This document shows positions 17,459 to 25,570 of a stretch of 33,944 bases of DNA, piece by piece (within the stretch, counting starts at the first letter, position 1; the number at the start of each line of letters is the position of its first letter). The translations under genes and the position numbers were made by a program. Source of the DNA: Chloroflexota bacterium. Lineage in GTDB: Bacteria > Chloroflexota > Dehalococcoidia > Lucifugimonadales > Lucifugimonadaceae. The DNA lies in assembly GCA_027624075.1 (NCBI GenBank), contig JAQBUH010000023.1:1-33944 (forward strand), written 5' to 3'. Under the pieces are notes generated by a model. That model saw only the letters and a list, made by a program, of their open reading frames with translations, searched no databases and was not told where the DNA came from.

Positions 17459-17725
17459 TTAGTGAACGGGGCATACGGCTATCAGTCCATCCTCCCACCA
17501 CTCGCCGTCTGACGTTACTGTGCTGCCGTCTGAGGCAAGGCCGGAGGCAGACGCACGCGTTTCGATGCGGCTGTCAGCGAACCACGCGCCGAAGAAAATG
17601 AGCACTGCGAGCGTGAAGGCGACGCTGCCGCCGAGCAGCCCGAGTCCGAGCCACGGACGTCTGTCAGAGGCGGCGGCCCATGTGGTCTCTTCGATCGTGG
17701 GTGTTACGGCTGTCCCTGCTGTCAA
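17459..17725 (-). CDS. Small single-pass membrane protein, unknown
   Basis: 88 residues with one hydrophobic segment at about 26-47 and a polar, Ser/Thr/Asp-rich tail that contains W-W and ends in a Cys-containing segment. No signal-peptidase site is clear, so a membrane-anchored protein with an outside tail is likely. The start is probably TTG at 17725, 17 bases after the stop of the aldolase gene 17743-18531 and 54 bases before the MFS gene, so it looks like the middle cistron of an aldolase - small protein - MFS transcript. No family recognised. The start is weak, and the reading frame could be fortuitous. Confidence 0.5.
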   Translation of the reverse strand: MTAGTAVTPTIEETTWAAASDRRPWLGLGLLGGSVAFTLAVLIFFGAWFADSRIETRASASGLASDGSTVTSDGEWWEDGLIAVCPVH

Positions 17726-17742
17726 CTGGATTATGCCCTGGC

Positions 17743-18531
17743 CTAGACCTTCGCCTCGCCGAACTCCTCACGCAGCTCTGCGAATATCCTCTTCAGCCCA
17801 CTTACGCCGAGCATCATCGGGCTGGAGACGTTCATGACAGTGTAGCCTTCCCTGATCCAGCGACGGGCGTCCGCCGGGTCAGCGAACGTCGAGCCCAGCG
17901 CCTTGTTGCTCTTCTTCACCTTGGCAGCAAGGTCAATCATGATGTTCTCGACCTTCGGGAGGTGGATGTCCCCTTCGCCGCCATACGCTGCCGATAGGTC
18001 TGCAGGGCCGAGAATCAGCAGCTCAAAGCCGTCCAGCGCCAGCGTTTCGTCGATCTTCTCCCAGGCCTCAGCGCTCTCCATCTGGAGCGCCAGGACCGTC
18101 TCGTTGTTGGCGTTGACCACGACATCGTGGCCGCTAAGGCCGAGGAAGCTGGCGAAGAACGGCGCAATGCCGCGTGCGCCCATCGGAGGGTACTTGGCGT
18201 AGCTGATCGCCGCCGCCGCCTCCTCCGGGTTGTCCACCTGCGGGACCATCACGCCAACGGTGCCGGCGTCGTATGCGCGCTTGATTATGCCGGGCTCGTT
18301 CCACGGGACTCGAACGATCGGGGCGACGCCTGACATGCGTGCCTGGAGCAGGGTTGGATAGACGGCCTCAAGTCCCCACGGCGAGTGTTCGAGATCGATC
18401 CACGACCAGTCGCATCCTGTGGAGTAGGTCTGGGCCGCGATGTGGGCCATCGGGGCAGGCAGGCTGGTGCCGAGGACCGCTTTGCCTGTGGCCATCTTCT
18501 GCCGGAAGTTGGAGGGGTAAAAGTCGCTCAT
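17743..18531 (-). CDS. HpcH/HpaI family aldolase (4-hydroxy-2-oxovalerate/2-keto-3-deoxy-acid type)
   Basis: 262 residues, canonical class II pyruvate aldolase barrel. Asp46-Leu-Glu48-His49 holds the catalytic His pair, Arg74 in R-V-P binds the pyruvate carboxylate, Glu152 (Q-M-E) and Asp178 (G-P-A-D-L-S) are the divalent metal ligands, and A-G-T-V-G-V-M-V-P-Q-V is the family strand. Reaction: reversible cleavage of 2-oxo-4-hydroxy acids to pyruvate plus an aldehyde. The longer frame to 18699 was rejected, since family members begin about ten residues before the first barrel strand and ATG 18531 gives that. Expressed with the small membrane protein and perhaps the MFS permease, it is likely the cytoplasmic step after uptake of an aromatic- or sugar-derived acid. 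Confidence 0.92.
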   Translation of the reverse strand: MSDFYPSNFRQKMATGKAVLGTSLPAPMAHIAAQTYSTGCDWSWIDLEHSPWGLEAVYPTLLQARMSGVAPIVRVPWNEPGIIKRAYDAGTVGVMVPQVDNPEEAAAAISYAKYPPMGARGIAPFFASFLGLSGHDVVVNANNETVLALQMESAEAWEKIDETLALDGFELLILGPADLSAAYGGEGDIHLPKVENIMIDLAAKVKKSNKALGSTFADPADARRWIREGYTVMNVSSPMMLGVSGLKRIFAELREEFGEAKV

Positions 18532-19069
18532 GCAATCTGCCTTTTTGGAGTAATGAGTGTTCCGGCCGGTTGTGCGCCATCCGGGGACGCCCAGTCGAGG
18601 CGCCCGATAGCGTTTGGGCGCATGGTACTTCCGGCGGATGAAGCGGGCAATTGGGTGAGGTGAATAGTGTGAGCAGGCCGTTCGAGGGCCTGACAGCACC
18701 TTCGCCGCTCATGACAGGTGTCCGTGTGAACGTCACGCGCACCTTTAGACAGGCCCGGCCTGGCGGCGATTGGCCCATGCTGGCTGCAGGAGTTTCGAGC
18801 CAGCCGCCTCTGCGGGTAATATCGCGAGCCCCACGCACTGGCTCCACGGAGCGCAGAGGGCACTCGACAGAGGACATCCTGGCCGCTCAAAAGACCATCG
18901 CCGCCCCCTCCCTGTTCAGCACGACGAGCCCGGGTCTCTCTCCTCCTCACCTCAAACTGGCTGAGCGTGATCTGGCTGACCTCAAACTCGTCATAAAGTT
19001 CCGCGGCATGAAATTGGAGCTATACTCCCACCGCCTCACCAGTCCTGACCGATCACGAAAGGAAAGAAA
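18532..19069. other. 538-base divergent intergenic region
   Basis: This separates two divergent genes, the aldolase (minus) and the Ldh-family dehydrogenase (plus), so promoters for both must lie here. An open frame at 18651-19145 (+) lacks coding bias and overlaps the start of the dehydrogenase. A short direct repeat of CTCAAACT and GGCTGA occurs near 18950-18990. No operator or riboswitch was recognised. Confidence 0.4.
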
Positions 19070-20152
19070 TTGCTCGAACGCTTCCACGTGCCCGCGGACA
19101 TCGCAGTCCACGTCATGCCAGACGACATGTCCGCAACCGTCGTAGACATCTTTCTCAAGATGGGCATGTCCCAGGCCGACGCAGAACAGGCCACAGACGT
19201 GCTCGTATACGCAGACGTGCGCGGCATCGAGTCGCACGGCGTCAGCAACATGCTCCGCAGCTACGTCGAGCAGTTCAAAAAGAACGCAATCAACCCGCGC
19301 CCGAACGTTCGCGTCGTGCGAGAGATGAACGCCACAGCGACCATCGACTGCGACGGCGGGCACGGCCTGGTCGTCGGCCCGATGGCCATGAACATGGCTA
19401 TAGAGCGGGCCAGGGAGCACGGCATCGGCTCCGTAACCGCCATGAATGGCCGCCACTTCGGCGCATGCGCGTACCACGCCGCGATGGCGTTGAAGCACGA
19501 CATGATCGGTATCGCAATGACCACGGGCGGCCTCAACGTGCTGCCGGTGTACGGATCGAAGCCACTGGTTGGCCTCAACCCGATCGGCGTCGCGGCGCCA
19601 ACGAAGAACGAGCCTCCGTTCATCTTCGACGCCTCGATGTCTTCCGTGGCCGGGAACAAGATTGTGCTGGCGAAGAGACTGGGAGTGCCGGTGATGCCGG
19701 GTTGGATTGCAGACGGTGAGGGCAACCCGATCATGGAGGAGCAGCAGGTCCCTGAAAAGTGGGCCATGCTGCCGTCTGGCGCAACCCGAGAGCTTGGCGC
19801 GCACAAGGGCTACAGCCTGGCCGTTATGGTTGAGATCCTGTGCGCGGTGCTTGGCGGCACCGGCGCCGGCACGCACCGAACCAAGGGCGCTGCGCACCAC
19901 TTCATCGCGTACAACATCGAGGCGTTCACAGACGTCAACTCGTTCAAAGAGATGATGGACGAGTACATGCGGGAGCTGCAGGACAGCCCGACGGCGCCAG
20001 GACACGACCGCGTGGTCTACGCAGGCCTTCCGGAGTACGAGGAAGAGATCGAGCGCAGGGAGCACGGCATTCCGTACCACCCCGAGGTGATCGACTGGTT
20101 CAGGTCGACTTGCGGCGAGCTGGATATTCCGTGGAGGCTGACGAAGGCGTAG
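19070..20152 (+). CDS. Malate/L-lactate dehydrogenase family (Ldh2/YlbC type) oxidoreductase
   Basis: 360 residues, full length for the non-Rossmann NAD(P)-dependent Ldh2 family (PF02615). The family signature R-G-I-x-S-H-G with catalytic-type His56 is at 51-57, and G-G-H-G, G-R-H-F-G-A and L-N-P-I-G-V-A-A-P are conserved. A late H-K-G-Y-S-L-A segment binds cofactor. Members oxidise or reduce 2-hydroxy acids such as malate, lactate, ureidoglycolate or sugar acids. The start is TTG at 19070 with AAAGGA about 6-7 bases upstream. Adjacent aldolase and permease genes suggest a shared hydroxy/oxo-acid pathway. Downstream is a palindrome-rich gap. Confidence 0.93.
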   Translation: MLERFHVPADIAVHVMPDDMSATVVDIFLKMGMSQADAEQATDVLVYADVRGIESHGVSNMLRSYVEQFKKNAINPRPNVRVVREMNATATIDCDGGHGLVVGPMAMNMAIERAREHGIGSVTAMNGRHFGACAYHAAMALKHDMIGIAMTTGGLNVLPVYGSKPLVGLNPIGVAAPTKNEPPFIFDASMSSVAGNKIVLAKRLGVPVMPGWIADGEGNPIMEEQQVPEKWAMLPSGATRELGAHKGYSLAVMVEILCAVLGGTGAGTHRTKGAAHHFIAYNIEAFTDVNSFKEMMDEYMRELQDSPTAPGHDRVVYAGLPEYEEEIERREHGIPYHPEVIDWFRSTCGELDIPWRLTKA

Positions 20153-20232
20153 GGCACATTTTCTCCTCCACGGTCTGAAAACGAGGGAGGAGAGTTAGAG
20201 AGAGAGGAGCTTCTTGGATTTGTCATCCCGAC

Positions 20233-20257
20233 AGCGGGTGCCGCCGGGGCACCCGCT
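20233..20257. repeat. GC-rich palindrome
   Basis: Perfect 10-bp arms (20233-20242 and 20248-20257) with a 5-base loop, preceded by TTTGTCATCCCG. It lies 80 bases after the dehydrogenase stop and could also act as a weak terminator. Confidence 0.6.
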
Positions 20258-20305
20258 CGTGGGTCAATGGGTCTTACCGCTCGGACACGGTTAGCCGAGA
20301 GGCCT

Positions 20306-20379
20306 GTCATGCTGAGCTTGACTCGGCATCTCTCAGGAGTCCGGTTAGCGGAAAGATTCTGAGTCAAGCTCAGAATGAC
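20306..20379. repeat. Long imperfect inverted repeat of the GTCAT-CTGAG family
   Basis: A 26-base left arm (20306-20331) pairs with 20354-20379 with three mismatches across a 22-base centre. The right arm alone is also a small palindrome (ATTCTGAG, 5-base loop, CTCAGAAT). The 27 bases 20354-20380 recur exactly at 24173-24199. Confidence 0.85.
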
Positions 20380-20408
20380 AACCCTCTTCTCTATTTACGA
20401 GGCACCCG

Positions 20409-21746
20409 ATGAAGATCGGAATCATTGGCGCTGGCGTCGCAGGGCTCACCGCCGCGTACGACCTGTCACGCGCCGGGCACAGCGTCACCGTGTACGAGTC
20501 CGCGCCGTTCATTGGCGGGCAGGCCTCGACCATCGAGGTCGGAGCCAGTGACGGCCACAGCGGGGGCCGGCTCGAGCGCGGCTACCACCATCTCTTCACC
20601 AACGACATCGACATCATCGGGCTCATGGAAGAGCTTGGGATCGCCGGAAGCTTGCAGTGGTTTCCGTCGAAGGTCGGCACATACGTCGACGGCAAGATCT
20701 ACCGGACAACGACGCCGCTCGACCTGCTGCGGTTCGGCGCGCTTCCGATCTGGGACAGGGTGAAGCTCGGCCTGTTTGCGCTGCGGGTGCGCAGGATCAA
20801 GGACTGGCGGCCTCTTGAGCCGTTCACCGCTGACGAGTGGCTGCGCAAGAAGCTGGGCGGTAAGGCGTACGAGACCGTCTGGAACCCGCTGCTCCGAGGA
20901 AAGTTCGGCGACTACTACGACCGCGTCGGGATGCCGTGGTTCTGGTCGAAGATCCAGACCCGCTTTGCGTCGAGAAAGGGCGCTGGCGGCGAGAAGCTGG
21001 GCTACCCGGTGAAGAGCTTCGACGAGGTGCTGTCCGCTCTGCGGGACAGGCTGCTGGCGGCCGGCGGCTCGCTGCACGTCGAGACGCCTGTAGAGCGGGT
21101 GTTGACGCGGGAGGGCAGGGCGAGCGGCCTGCGGTTCAGGCGCCCGGACGGCACTGCCGCCGAGGAGAGCTTCGACCGTGTGCTGGCTACCGTGCCGTCG
21201 TTCTCGTTCCCGCAGATGGTCGACCTGCCGGACGATTACCGGGCGAGGCTGGAGGGCGTGACGTACACGGCGGCGGTTGTGCTGATACTGGAGATGACGC
21301 GGCCGCTGACCGACTACTACTGGATGAACATCGCAGACAGGTCGGTGCCGTTCCTGGGGCTGATCGAGCACACGAACATGCTGCCGAAGGAGTGGTACGG
21401 CGGGTCGCACCTGCTGTACCTGACGAACTATGTTGACCGCTCCGAGCCGCTGTTCAGCATGACGCCGGATGAGGTGCTTGAGCTTTACCTGCCGCACCTG
21501 AGGCTGTTCAACCCTGAGTTTGACCGGTCGTGGATCAAGAAGACGCACTACAACAGCCTGAGCGCGGCGCAGCCGATCATTGGCACGAACTACTCGCAGC
21601 GCATCCCGGACCACCGCACTCCGGTCCCCGGGCTGTACCTTGCGAACACGACGCAGATCTACCCCGAGGACCGTGGCACGAACTACTCGGTGCGCATGGG
21701 CCGGAAAGTGGCGAAGCTGTTGATGGAAGACGCTGCGGCGACGTAG
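20409..21746 (+). CDS. FAD-dependent amine-oxidase/phytoene-desaturase-like oxidoreductase
   Basis: 445 residues. The N-terminal FAD Rossmann motif I-G-A-G-V-A-G-L (6-13) and an acidic strand end (V-Y-E near 30) are followed by P-F-I-G-G-Q-A, the flavin-contacting segment of the amino-oxidase/protoporphyrinogen-oxidase/desaturase superfamily. A central substrate domain (about 95-290) has W-N-P-L-L-R-G-K-F. The C-terminal FAD segment reads P-G-L-Y-L-A-N-T-T-Q-I-Y-P-E-D-R-G. Substrate unknown; family members oxidise amines, carotenoid precursors, porphyrinogens or sugars. ATG at 20409, shortly after the palindrome. It is transcribed alone, with a 436-base gap before the SDR gene. Confidence 0.88.
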   Translation: MKIGIIGAGVAGLTAAYDLSRAGHSVTVYESAPFIGGQASTIEVGASDGHSGGRLERGYHHLFTNDIDIIGLMEELGIAGSLQWFPSKVGTYVDGKIYRTTTPLDLLRFGALPIWDRVKLGLFALRVRRIKDWRPLEPFTADEWLRKKLGGKAYETVWNPLLRGKFGDYYDRVGMPWFWSKIQTRFASRKGAGGEKLGYPVKSFDEVLSALRDRLLAAGGSLHVETPVERVLTREGRASGLRFRRPDGTAAEESFDRVLATVPSFSFPQMVDLPDDYRARLEGVTYTAAVVLILEMTRPLTDYYWMNIADRSVPFLGLIEHTNMLPKEWYGGSHLLYLTNYVDRSEPLFSMTPDEVLELYLPHLRLFNPEFDRSWIKKTHYNSLSAAQPIIGTNYSQRIPDHRTPVPGLYLANTTQIYPEDRGTNYSVRMGRKVAKLLMEDAAAT

Positions 21747-22182
21747 CCTGCGGCGGCCCACGAGCGGCCGGGCGTTACTGGCGGTCACTTCGAGCCGGAC
21801 GAGATTGCCGACGTTATACTCTGCCGTGAAGCCGGGTTCAGCCTCGCTCCTGCGGCGCCAAACACTGCCTCCGGGACCGGACGTCTCTCCTTCGCGTAAA
21901 TGTTGCCTGACTTGCTTGACGTAATGTAAACCCGGCAGGTGTTGCGAGGGTTCGTGCGGTCATCCGGGCGGCAGATTTGGAGATTCGGGGCGGCCGACGA
22001 GCAGTCATGCTGAGCCTTACTCAACATCTCTCAGGAAACCGGCAAAAGGGAGATTGTGGGCCGGGCTCAGATTGACAGACCCGGGCAGATCGCGACAGAG
22101 CGCCCGTGGGCGAGTTCTCTTAAGACCAGAGACTCGCATGGCGCGGCAGGATGGCATTGCATCAAAAGGACCAGGAAAAACA
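21747..22182. other. 436-base intergenic region carrying a repeat copy
   Basis: Contains a degenerate copy of the long inverted repeat (22004-22076) and, near 21917, TTGACG without a clear -10 partner. An in-frame extension of the SDR gene upstream to 22054 runs through the repeat and is not believed. No RNA gene was seen. Confidence 0.4.
22004..22076. repeat. Degenerate copy of the GTCAT-CTGAG inverted repeat
   Basis: Arms 22004-22029 and 22051-22076 align with those at 20306-20379 in order, arm length (26) and spacer (21 against 22), but the arms pair less well with each other. It shares CATCTCTCAGGA after the left arm with the 20306 copy. Confidence 0.7.
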
Positions 22183-22971
22183 ATGGGAAAGCTTGACGGC
22201 AAGATCGCAATCATCACCGGCGCGGGAAGCGGCATCGGCGCATCCGCCGCGCTCCAGTTCGCAGCAGAGGGCGCGTCAGTCGTGCTCGTCGGCAGGCGGC
22301 CCGGACCCCTCGAGGAGACCGCCGCAAAGATCAGGAAAGCTGGCGGCACAGCCGCCGTCCATCCCGCTGACCTCGAGGACGGCAACGCCGCGGCCGGGGT
22401 TGTCGAGGCCACGATAAAGGAGTTCGGCCGCGTCGACATACTCGTCAACAACGCCGGGCACAGCAGCCGCGTCCGCTCCATCAAGTACGTCGGCCCCCAG
22501 GAGTGGGAGAGCGTCTTCAAGGTGAACGTCGAGGGCGTCTACCGCATCACGCAGGCGGCTGTGAACGACATGGTGAAGAGGCGGGAGGGCACGGTGATCA
22601 CCGTTTCTTCGATGGCCGCCCTGACGCCGGGGCTCCTTGGCGGCTCGCCGTACAGCGCCGCAAAGGCTGCGTCACTGAACATGATGCGCGGCATGAACGC
22701 CGAGCTGCGGACCGAAGGGATCAGGGCGTGCACGATCATCCCGGCCGAGGTTGACACGCCAATCCTGAAGAACCGGCCTAAGCCGCCGGATGCGGCTGCG
22801 CGTGCGACGATGATGGGCGCAGATGACGTGGCGGCCGCGGTGCTGTTCTGCGCCACAACGCCGCAGCGGACGCTGGTCTCAGAGATAGTCATGATGCCGA
22901 CGCAGCCGCGTGACACTACAGAAGACATGAAGGCCGCGGCAGCTATCAAGTCGCCTGAACAGCAGTTTTGA
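22183..22971 (+). CDS. Short-chain dehydrogenase/reductase (SDR)
   Basis: 262 residues, classical SDR. T-G-A-G-S-G-I-G at 12-19, Arg38-Arg39 after the second strand (suggesting NADP), N-N-A-G at 89-92, Asn115, catalytic Ser142/143, and Tyr157-x3-Lys161. All catalytic residues are present. It oxidises or reduces an alcohol/carbonyl substrate that cannot be inferred. ATG 22183 has AGGA about 7 bases upstream and gives the usual short N-terminus; the longer frame from 22054 runs through an intergenic repeat. Its stop overlaps the TTG start of the next gene (TTGA at 22968-22971), so the phosphatase is probably translated by coupling. Confidence 0.93.
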   Translation: MGKLDGKIAIITGAGSGIGASAALQFAAEGASVVLVGRRPGPLEETAAKIRKAGGTAAVHPADLEDGNAAAGVVEATIKEFGRVDILVNNAGHSSRVRSIKYVGPQEWESVFKVNVEGVYRITQAAVNDMVKRREGTVITVSSMAALTPGLLGGSPYSAAKAASLNMMRGMNAELRTEGIRACTIIPAEVDTPILKNRPKPPDAAARATMMGADDVAAAVLFCATTPQRTLVSEIVMMPTQPRDTTEDMKAAAAIKSPEQQF

Positions 22972-23831
22972 GCAGTCTGTCAGACCGCGGGCCGGAAGCC
23001 GGAGAGTCCGGCACTTTACGGGAAACCCTTGAGTTCGCCGTCGCGCTGGCCCGCGAGGGCGGCGATTTCACGGCGCCGTTTTTCTACTCGGACGAGTTGC
23101 AGATCGACCACAAGCCAGACGACTCGTACGTGACCGAGGCCGACCGCGGGGCCGAGAGGCTGATGCGGGAGCGGCTGGCGGAGCGCTTCCCTGATGACGG
23201 TATTGTCGGCGAGGAGTGGGGCCGCACCGAGGGCACGAGCGGCCGGACCTGGTTCCTGGACCCTGTGGACGGGACGGAGGCGTTTGTGCGGGGCGTGCCG
23301 CTGTACGGGACGCTGGTGGCGTGCGTGCGCGACGGTGAGGATGTGGCAGACGCCGGCGTGATCTACTTGCCTGCGCTGTCGCAGATCGTGTTCGCCTCAC
23401 GGGGCGGAGGCGCGTGGTGGTCGAGCCACGTGCCGCGGTTCACCGAGAGCCCGCAGATGCTTTCACAGACGCGGCGTGCGGCTGTGTCCACCGTGAGTAA
23501 CCCGGCAGAGGCCTGTCTGCTGACGACGCACCATGAGTGGTGGGAGAGGACGGGCAGGGCGGAGGTGCTGGCACGGCTTCTGGGGAGCTTCGGCGTGCGG
23601 CGGATGTGGGGACACTGCTACGCGCCGTTCATGGTCGCCACGGGGAAGGCGGATGTGTGGGTCGAGCCGTCTGCGCACGACTGGGATTTTGCGCCGGTGA
23701 ACTTGATCGTGAGCGAGGCGGGTGGCAGGGCGACGTCTGTGGCCGGCGTGCCGACGTTCCGCGGCGGGAGCCTGGTGATCAGCAATGGACGCCTGCAGGA
23801 CGTTGCGCTGAGAGCGCTCGATGGCTTCTAG
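22968..23831 (+). CDS. Inositol monophosphatase-family phosphatase (histidinol-phosphatase-like)
   Basis: 287 residues. Metal-binding motifs of the lithium-sensitive phosphatase family: Gly81-Glu82-Glu83, W-x-x-Asp98-P-x-Asp101-G-T-x-x-F, and the C-terminal Trp-Asp-Phe-Ala-Pro segment followed by S-E-A-G-G-R. In this position most members read W-D-x-A-A/P, so the third metal Asp is kept. Substrate may be inositol phosphate, histidinol phosphate, fructose bisphosphate or a similar phosphomonoester; N-terminal sequence and length fit the HisN-like branch. No histidine genes are nearby. The start is TTG 22968, overlapping the SDR stop by four bases. Confidence 0.88.
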   Translation: MSSLSDRGPEAGESGTLRETLEFAVALAREGGDFTAPFFYSDELQIDHKPDDSYVTEADRGAERLMRERLAERFPDDGIVGEEWGRTEGTSGRTWFLDPVDGTEAFVRGVPLYGTLVACVRDGEDVADAGVIYLPALSQIVFASRGGGAWWSSHVPRFTESPQMLSQTRRAAVSTVSNPAEACLLTTHHEWWERTGRAEVLARLLGSFGVRRMWGHCYAPFMVATGKADVWVEPSAHDWDFAPVNLIVSEAGGRATSVAGVPTFRGGSLVISNGRLQDVALRALDGF

Positions 23832-24065
23832 CCCCGCGTGGGGGCAGCGCGCGGCGTTTTCGGCGCACCAAATGGCACGCGCTTAGGGGCGGCGCGGTCG
23901 CCTCTGTTGTTCTCCCTCTCTGTTCCCAACTTGAGGAGAGGGGATGATATCGACAGAGCCAACTCGGTTCAGCATCTCTCAGGAAGTCGTTCTTTGACTT
24001 GTCGTCCCGCGGCCCAGGGGGAACCGGCGGAGGTCTCGTGCCGTTCTCGTACGGTTGGATGAGAG

Positions 24066-24086
24066 ACTCCGGATTTAGTCCGGAGT
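24066..24086. repeat. Short palindrome
   Basis: ACTCCGGA (24066-24073) and TCCGGAGT (24079-24086) with a 5-base loop, followed by GACA as in the other intergenic palindromes. In the convergent gap it may serve as a bidirectional terminator. Confidence 0.6.
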
Positions 24087-24172
24087 GACAAACAGACCAC
24101 CCTCTCCCTGACCCGTGCCCACAAGCGGGCATCCGGCTGAGGGATCGTACCGTTCTGTCACGGCTTTCCGGG

Positions 24173-24199
24173 AGATTCTGAGTCAAGCTCAGAATGACA
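24173..24199. repeat. Exact 27-base copy of the 20354-20380 repeat
   Basis: Identical over 27 bases to the right arm of the repeat upstream of the flavin enzyme gene. It forms an 8-bp hairpin (24175-24182 with 24188-24195) with a 5-base loop. Confidence 0.85.
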
Positions 24200-24249
24200 G
24201 ATCCTTATGACAGACCGTTCATCCGCGTCGAAGCAGCTTCTGCCAGCCG

Positions 24250-25395
24250 TCAGTCCGTGCGGTTCGCTATCAGGTACTCCATGTTCATCTCGATGCCCAG
24301 TCCCGGCGCGTCCGGCATGTGCAGCGCTCCGCCGGTGTTGTCCAGCGGCGTCTGGATGAGCCGGTTATAAGTGCTGAGGTCGGCGTTTGCGGTCTCGAGC
24401 CGGTAGAAGTTCGGCACCGTCATCATGACATGCGCGCCAGCCAGCACGTTGATCGGCCCGCTGGCGTCGTGCGGCGAGACCGGGATGTAGTACGCCTCCG
24501 CCATGGTCGAAATCTTCTTGAGCTCTGAGATGCCTCCGGTCCACGTCACATCTGGCATAACGAAGTCAGCAAGCTCCTTTTCGAAGATGGGCACAAACTC
24601 CCAGCGGGTGTGCAGGCGTTCGCCCACAGAGATCGGCACATTCACCTTCTCCCGCACCTGGCTCAGAGCGTGGTAGCTCTCGACCGGCACCGGCTCCTCG
24701 AACCAGTCGATCTGGCCTGCGTCCTCAAGGCTGTTGCAGAGCCGGATCGCAGTCGGCACGTTGAACCTGCCGTGCGCGTCGATAAGGAGCTCCATCTCCG
24801 GCCCGGCAAACTCCCGGACGGCGGCGGTGATCTCAGCGGCGATATGCTCGCCCTTCTTGCTCATCTTGCCGTCGAGGTATCCATCGTTGCGAGTGCTGGG
24901 GGCGTCAAGGTGCGGGAACGGGTCGAACTTCATCGCAGTGTGGCCGGAGTCGACGATCTTCCTGACCTCCTCCTCGATGCGCTCCCGGCGGTCCCAGCCC
25001 TTCTGGTCGGGGTGCGTGTAGAGCGAGATGTCGTCCCGCACCTTCCCTCCGAGCAGCTCGTACACGGGCAGGTTGAGCGTCTTGCCGCGGATGTCCCAGA
25101 GGGCGATGTCGATGCCGCTTATGACGTGCGCCGTTGCTCCCCGACTGCCCATGTAGGTGAAGGCGCGGAAGATCTTGTTCCAGATCCGCTCGATGCGCGC
25201 CGGGTCTTCACCGGCGATCAGCTCGTTGAGCTGCGTGATGATTCCGCTCACCGCCCTGTTCGCCATCGGGGTCGTCGTCGTGATCTCGCCCCAACCGGTC
25301 ACCCCTTCATCTGTCTTTACTTCGATGAAGAAGTACTCGCCCCAGTAGGTCCCTGGGACTTTGACGAGCCACGGCACGAGCTCTGTGATCTTCAA
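24250..25395 (-). CDS. Enolase-superfamily sugar-acid dehydratase (galactonate dehydratase-like)
   Basis: 381 residues, mandelate racemase subgroup. Metal ligands Asp206, Glu233 or Glu234 (W-F-E-E-P) and Glu259 (V-G-E-R), catalytic His208 in D-A-H-G-R, His309 in S-P-H-D, and Lys156 in A-M-K-F-D. The Asp-x-His plus late His pair is the arrangement of galactonate/gluconate-type dehydratases, which remove water from a sugar acid to give a 2-keto-3-deoxy acid. The aldolases in this window would be suitable next enzymes. The start is TTG 25395 with GGAG 8 bases upstream. It is convergent with the phosphatase gene; 175 bases separate its start from the AHSA1 gene in the same direction. Confidence 0.93.
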   Translation of the reverse strand: MKITELVPWLVKVPGTYWGEYFFIEVKTDEGVTGWGEITTTTPMANRAVSGIITQLNELIAGEDPARIERIWNKIFRAFTYMGSRGATAHVISGIDIALWDIRGKTLNLPVYELLGGKVRDDISLYTHPDQKGWDRRERIEEEVRKIVDSGHTAMKFDPFPHLDAPSTRNDGYLDGKMSKKGEHIAAEITAAVREFAGPEMELLIDAHGRFNVPTAIRLCNSLEDAGQIDWFEEPVPVESYHALSQVREKVNVPISVGERLHTRWEFVPIFEKELADFVMPDVTWTGGISELKKISTMAEAYYIPVSPHDASGPINVLAGAHVMMTVPNFYRLETANADLSTYNRLIQTPLDNTGGALHMPDAPGLGIEMNMEYLIANRTD

Positions 25396-25570
25396 ACCTG
25401 GGTCTCCTTGATTGCGTATGCGGAACGGGCCGGGCCGGCATGCCGGGCGTGAGGGCGATATGGCCGGCGAAGTTTAGCGAACTTCACGCTGACACACGCG
25501 GCGTCGGCTGCGTCATGGAAGCGGTGAAGGCACGCGAGAGATGTGAAAGGCGAACGGTGGACAGTGAGCG

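Larger units (their letters stand above)
23832..24249. other. 418-base convergent intergenic region rich in palindromes
   Basis: This lies between two convergent genes. It holds a fragment of the inverted repeat (23965-23984), an 8-bp hairpin at 24066-24086 and the 27-base exact repeat at 24173-24199. No coding frame is credible. Confidence 0.5.

Noticed and set aside
18651-19145. 164-codon plus-strand frame in the divergent gap
   Set aside because: It overlaps the start of the dehydrogenase gene, lacks third-base bias and ends in a Ser/Thr/Arg-rich shadow of that gene.
18947-20080. 377-codon minus-strand open frame opposite the Ldh-family gene
   Set aside because: The plus strand has an intact Ldh2 family protein with its signature motif; the antisense frame has biased composition and no family features.
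20466-21788. 440-codon minus-strand open frame opposite the flavin enzyme gene
   Set aside because: Extreme Arg/Gln/His/Val composition with no motif; an antisense artefact of high GC in a clearly coding plus-strand gene.
22054-22182. N-terminal extension of the SDR
   Set aside because: It runs through the intergenic inverted repeat; ATG 22183 has a ribosome site and the normal family start.
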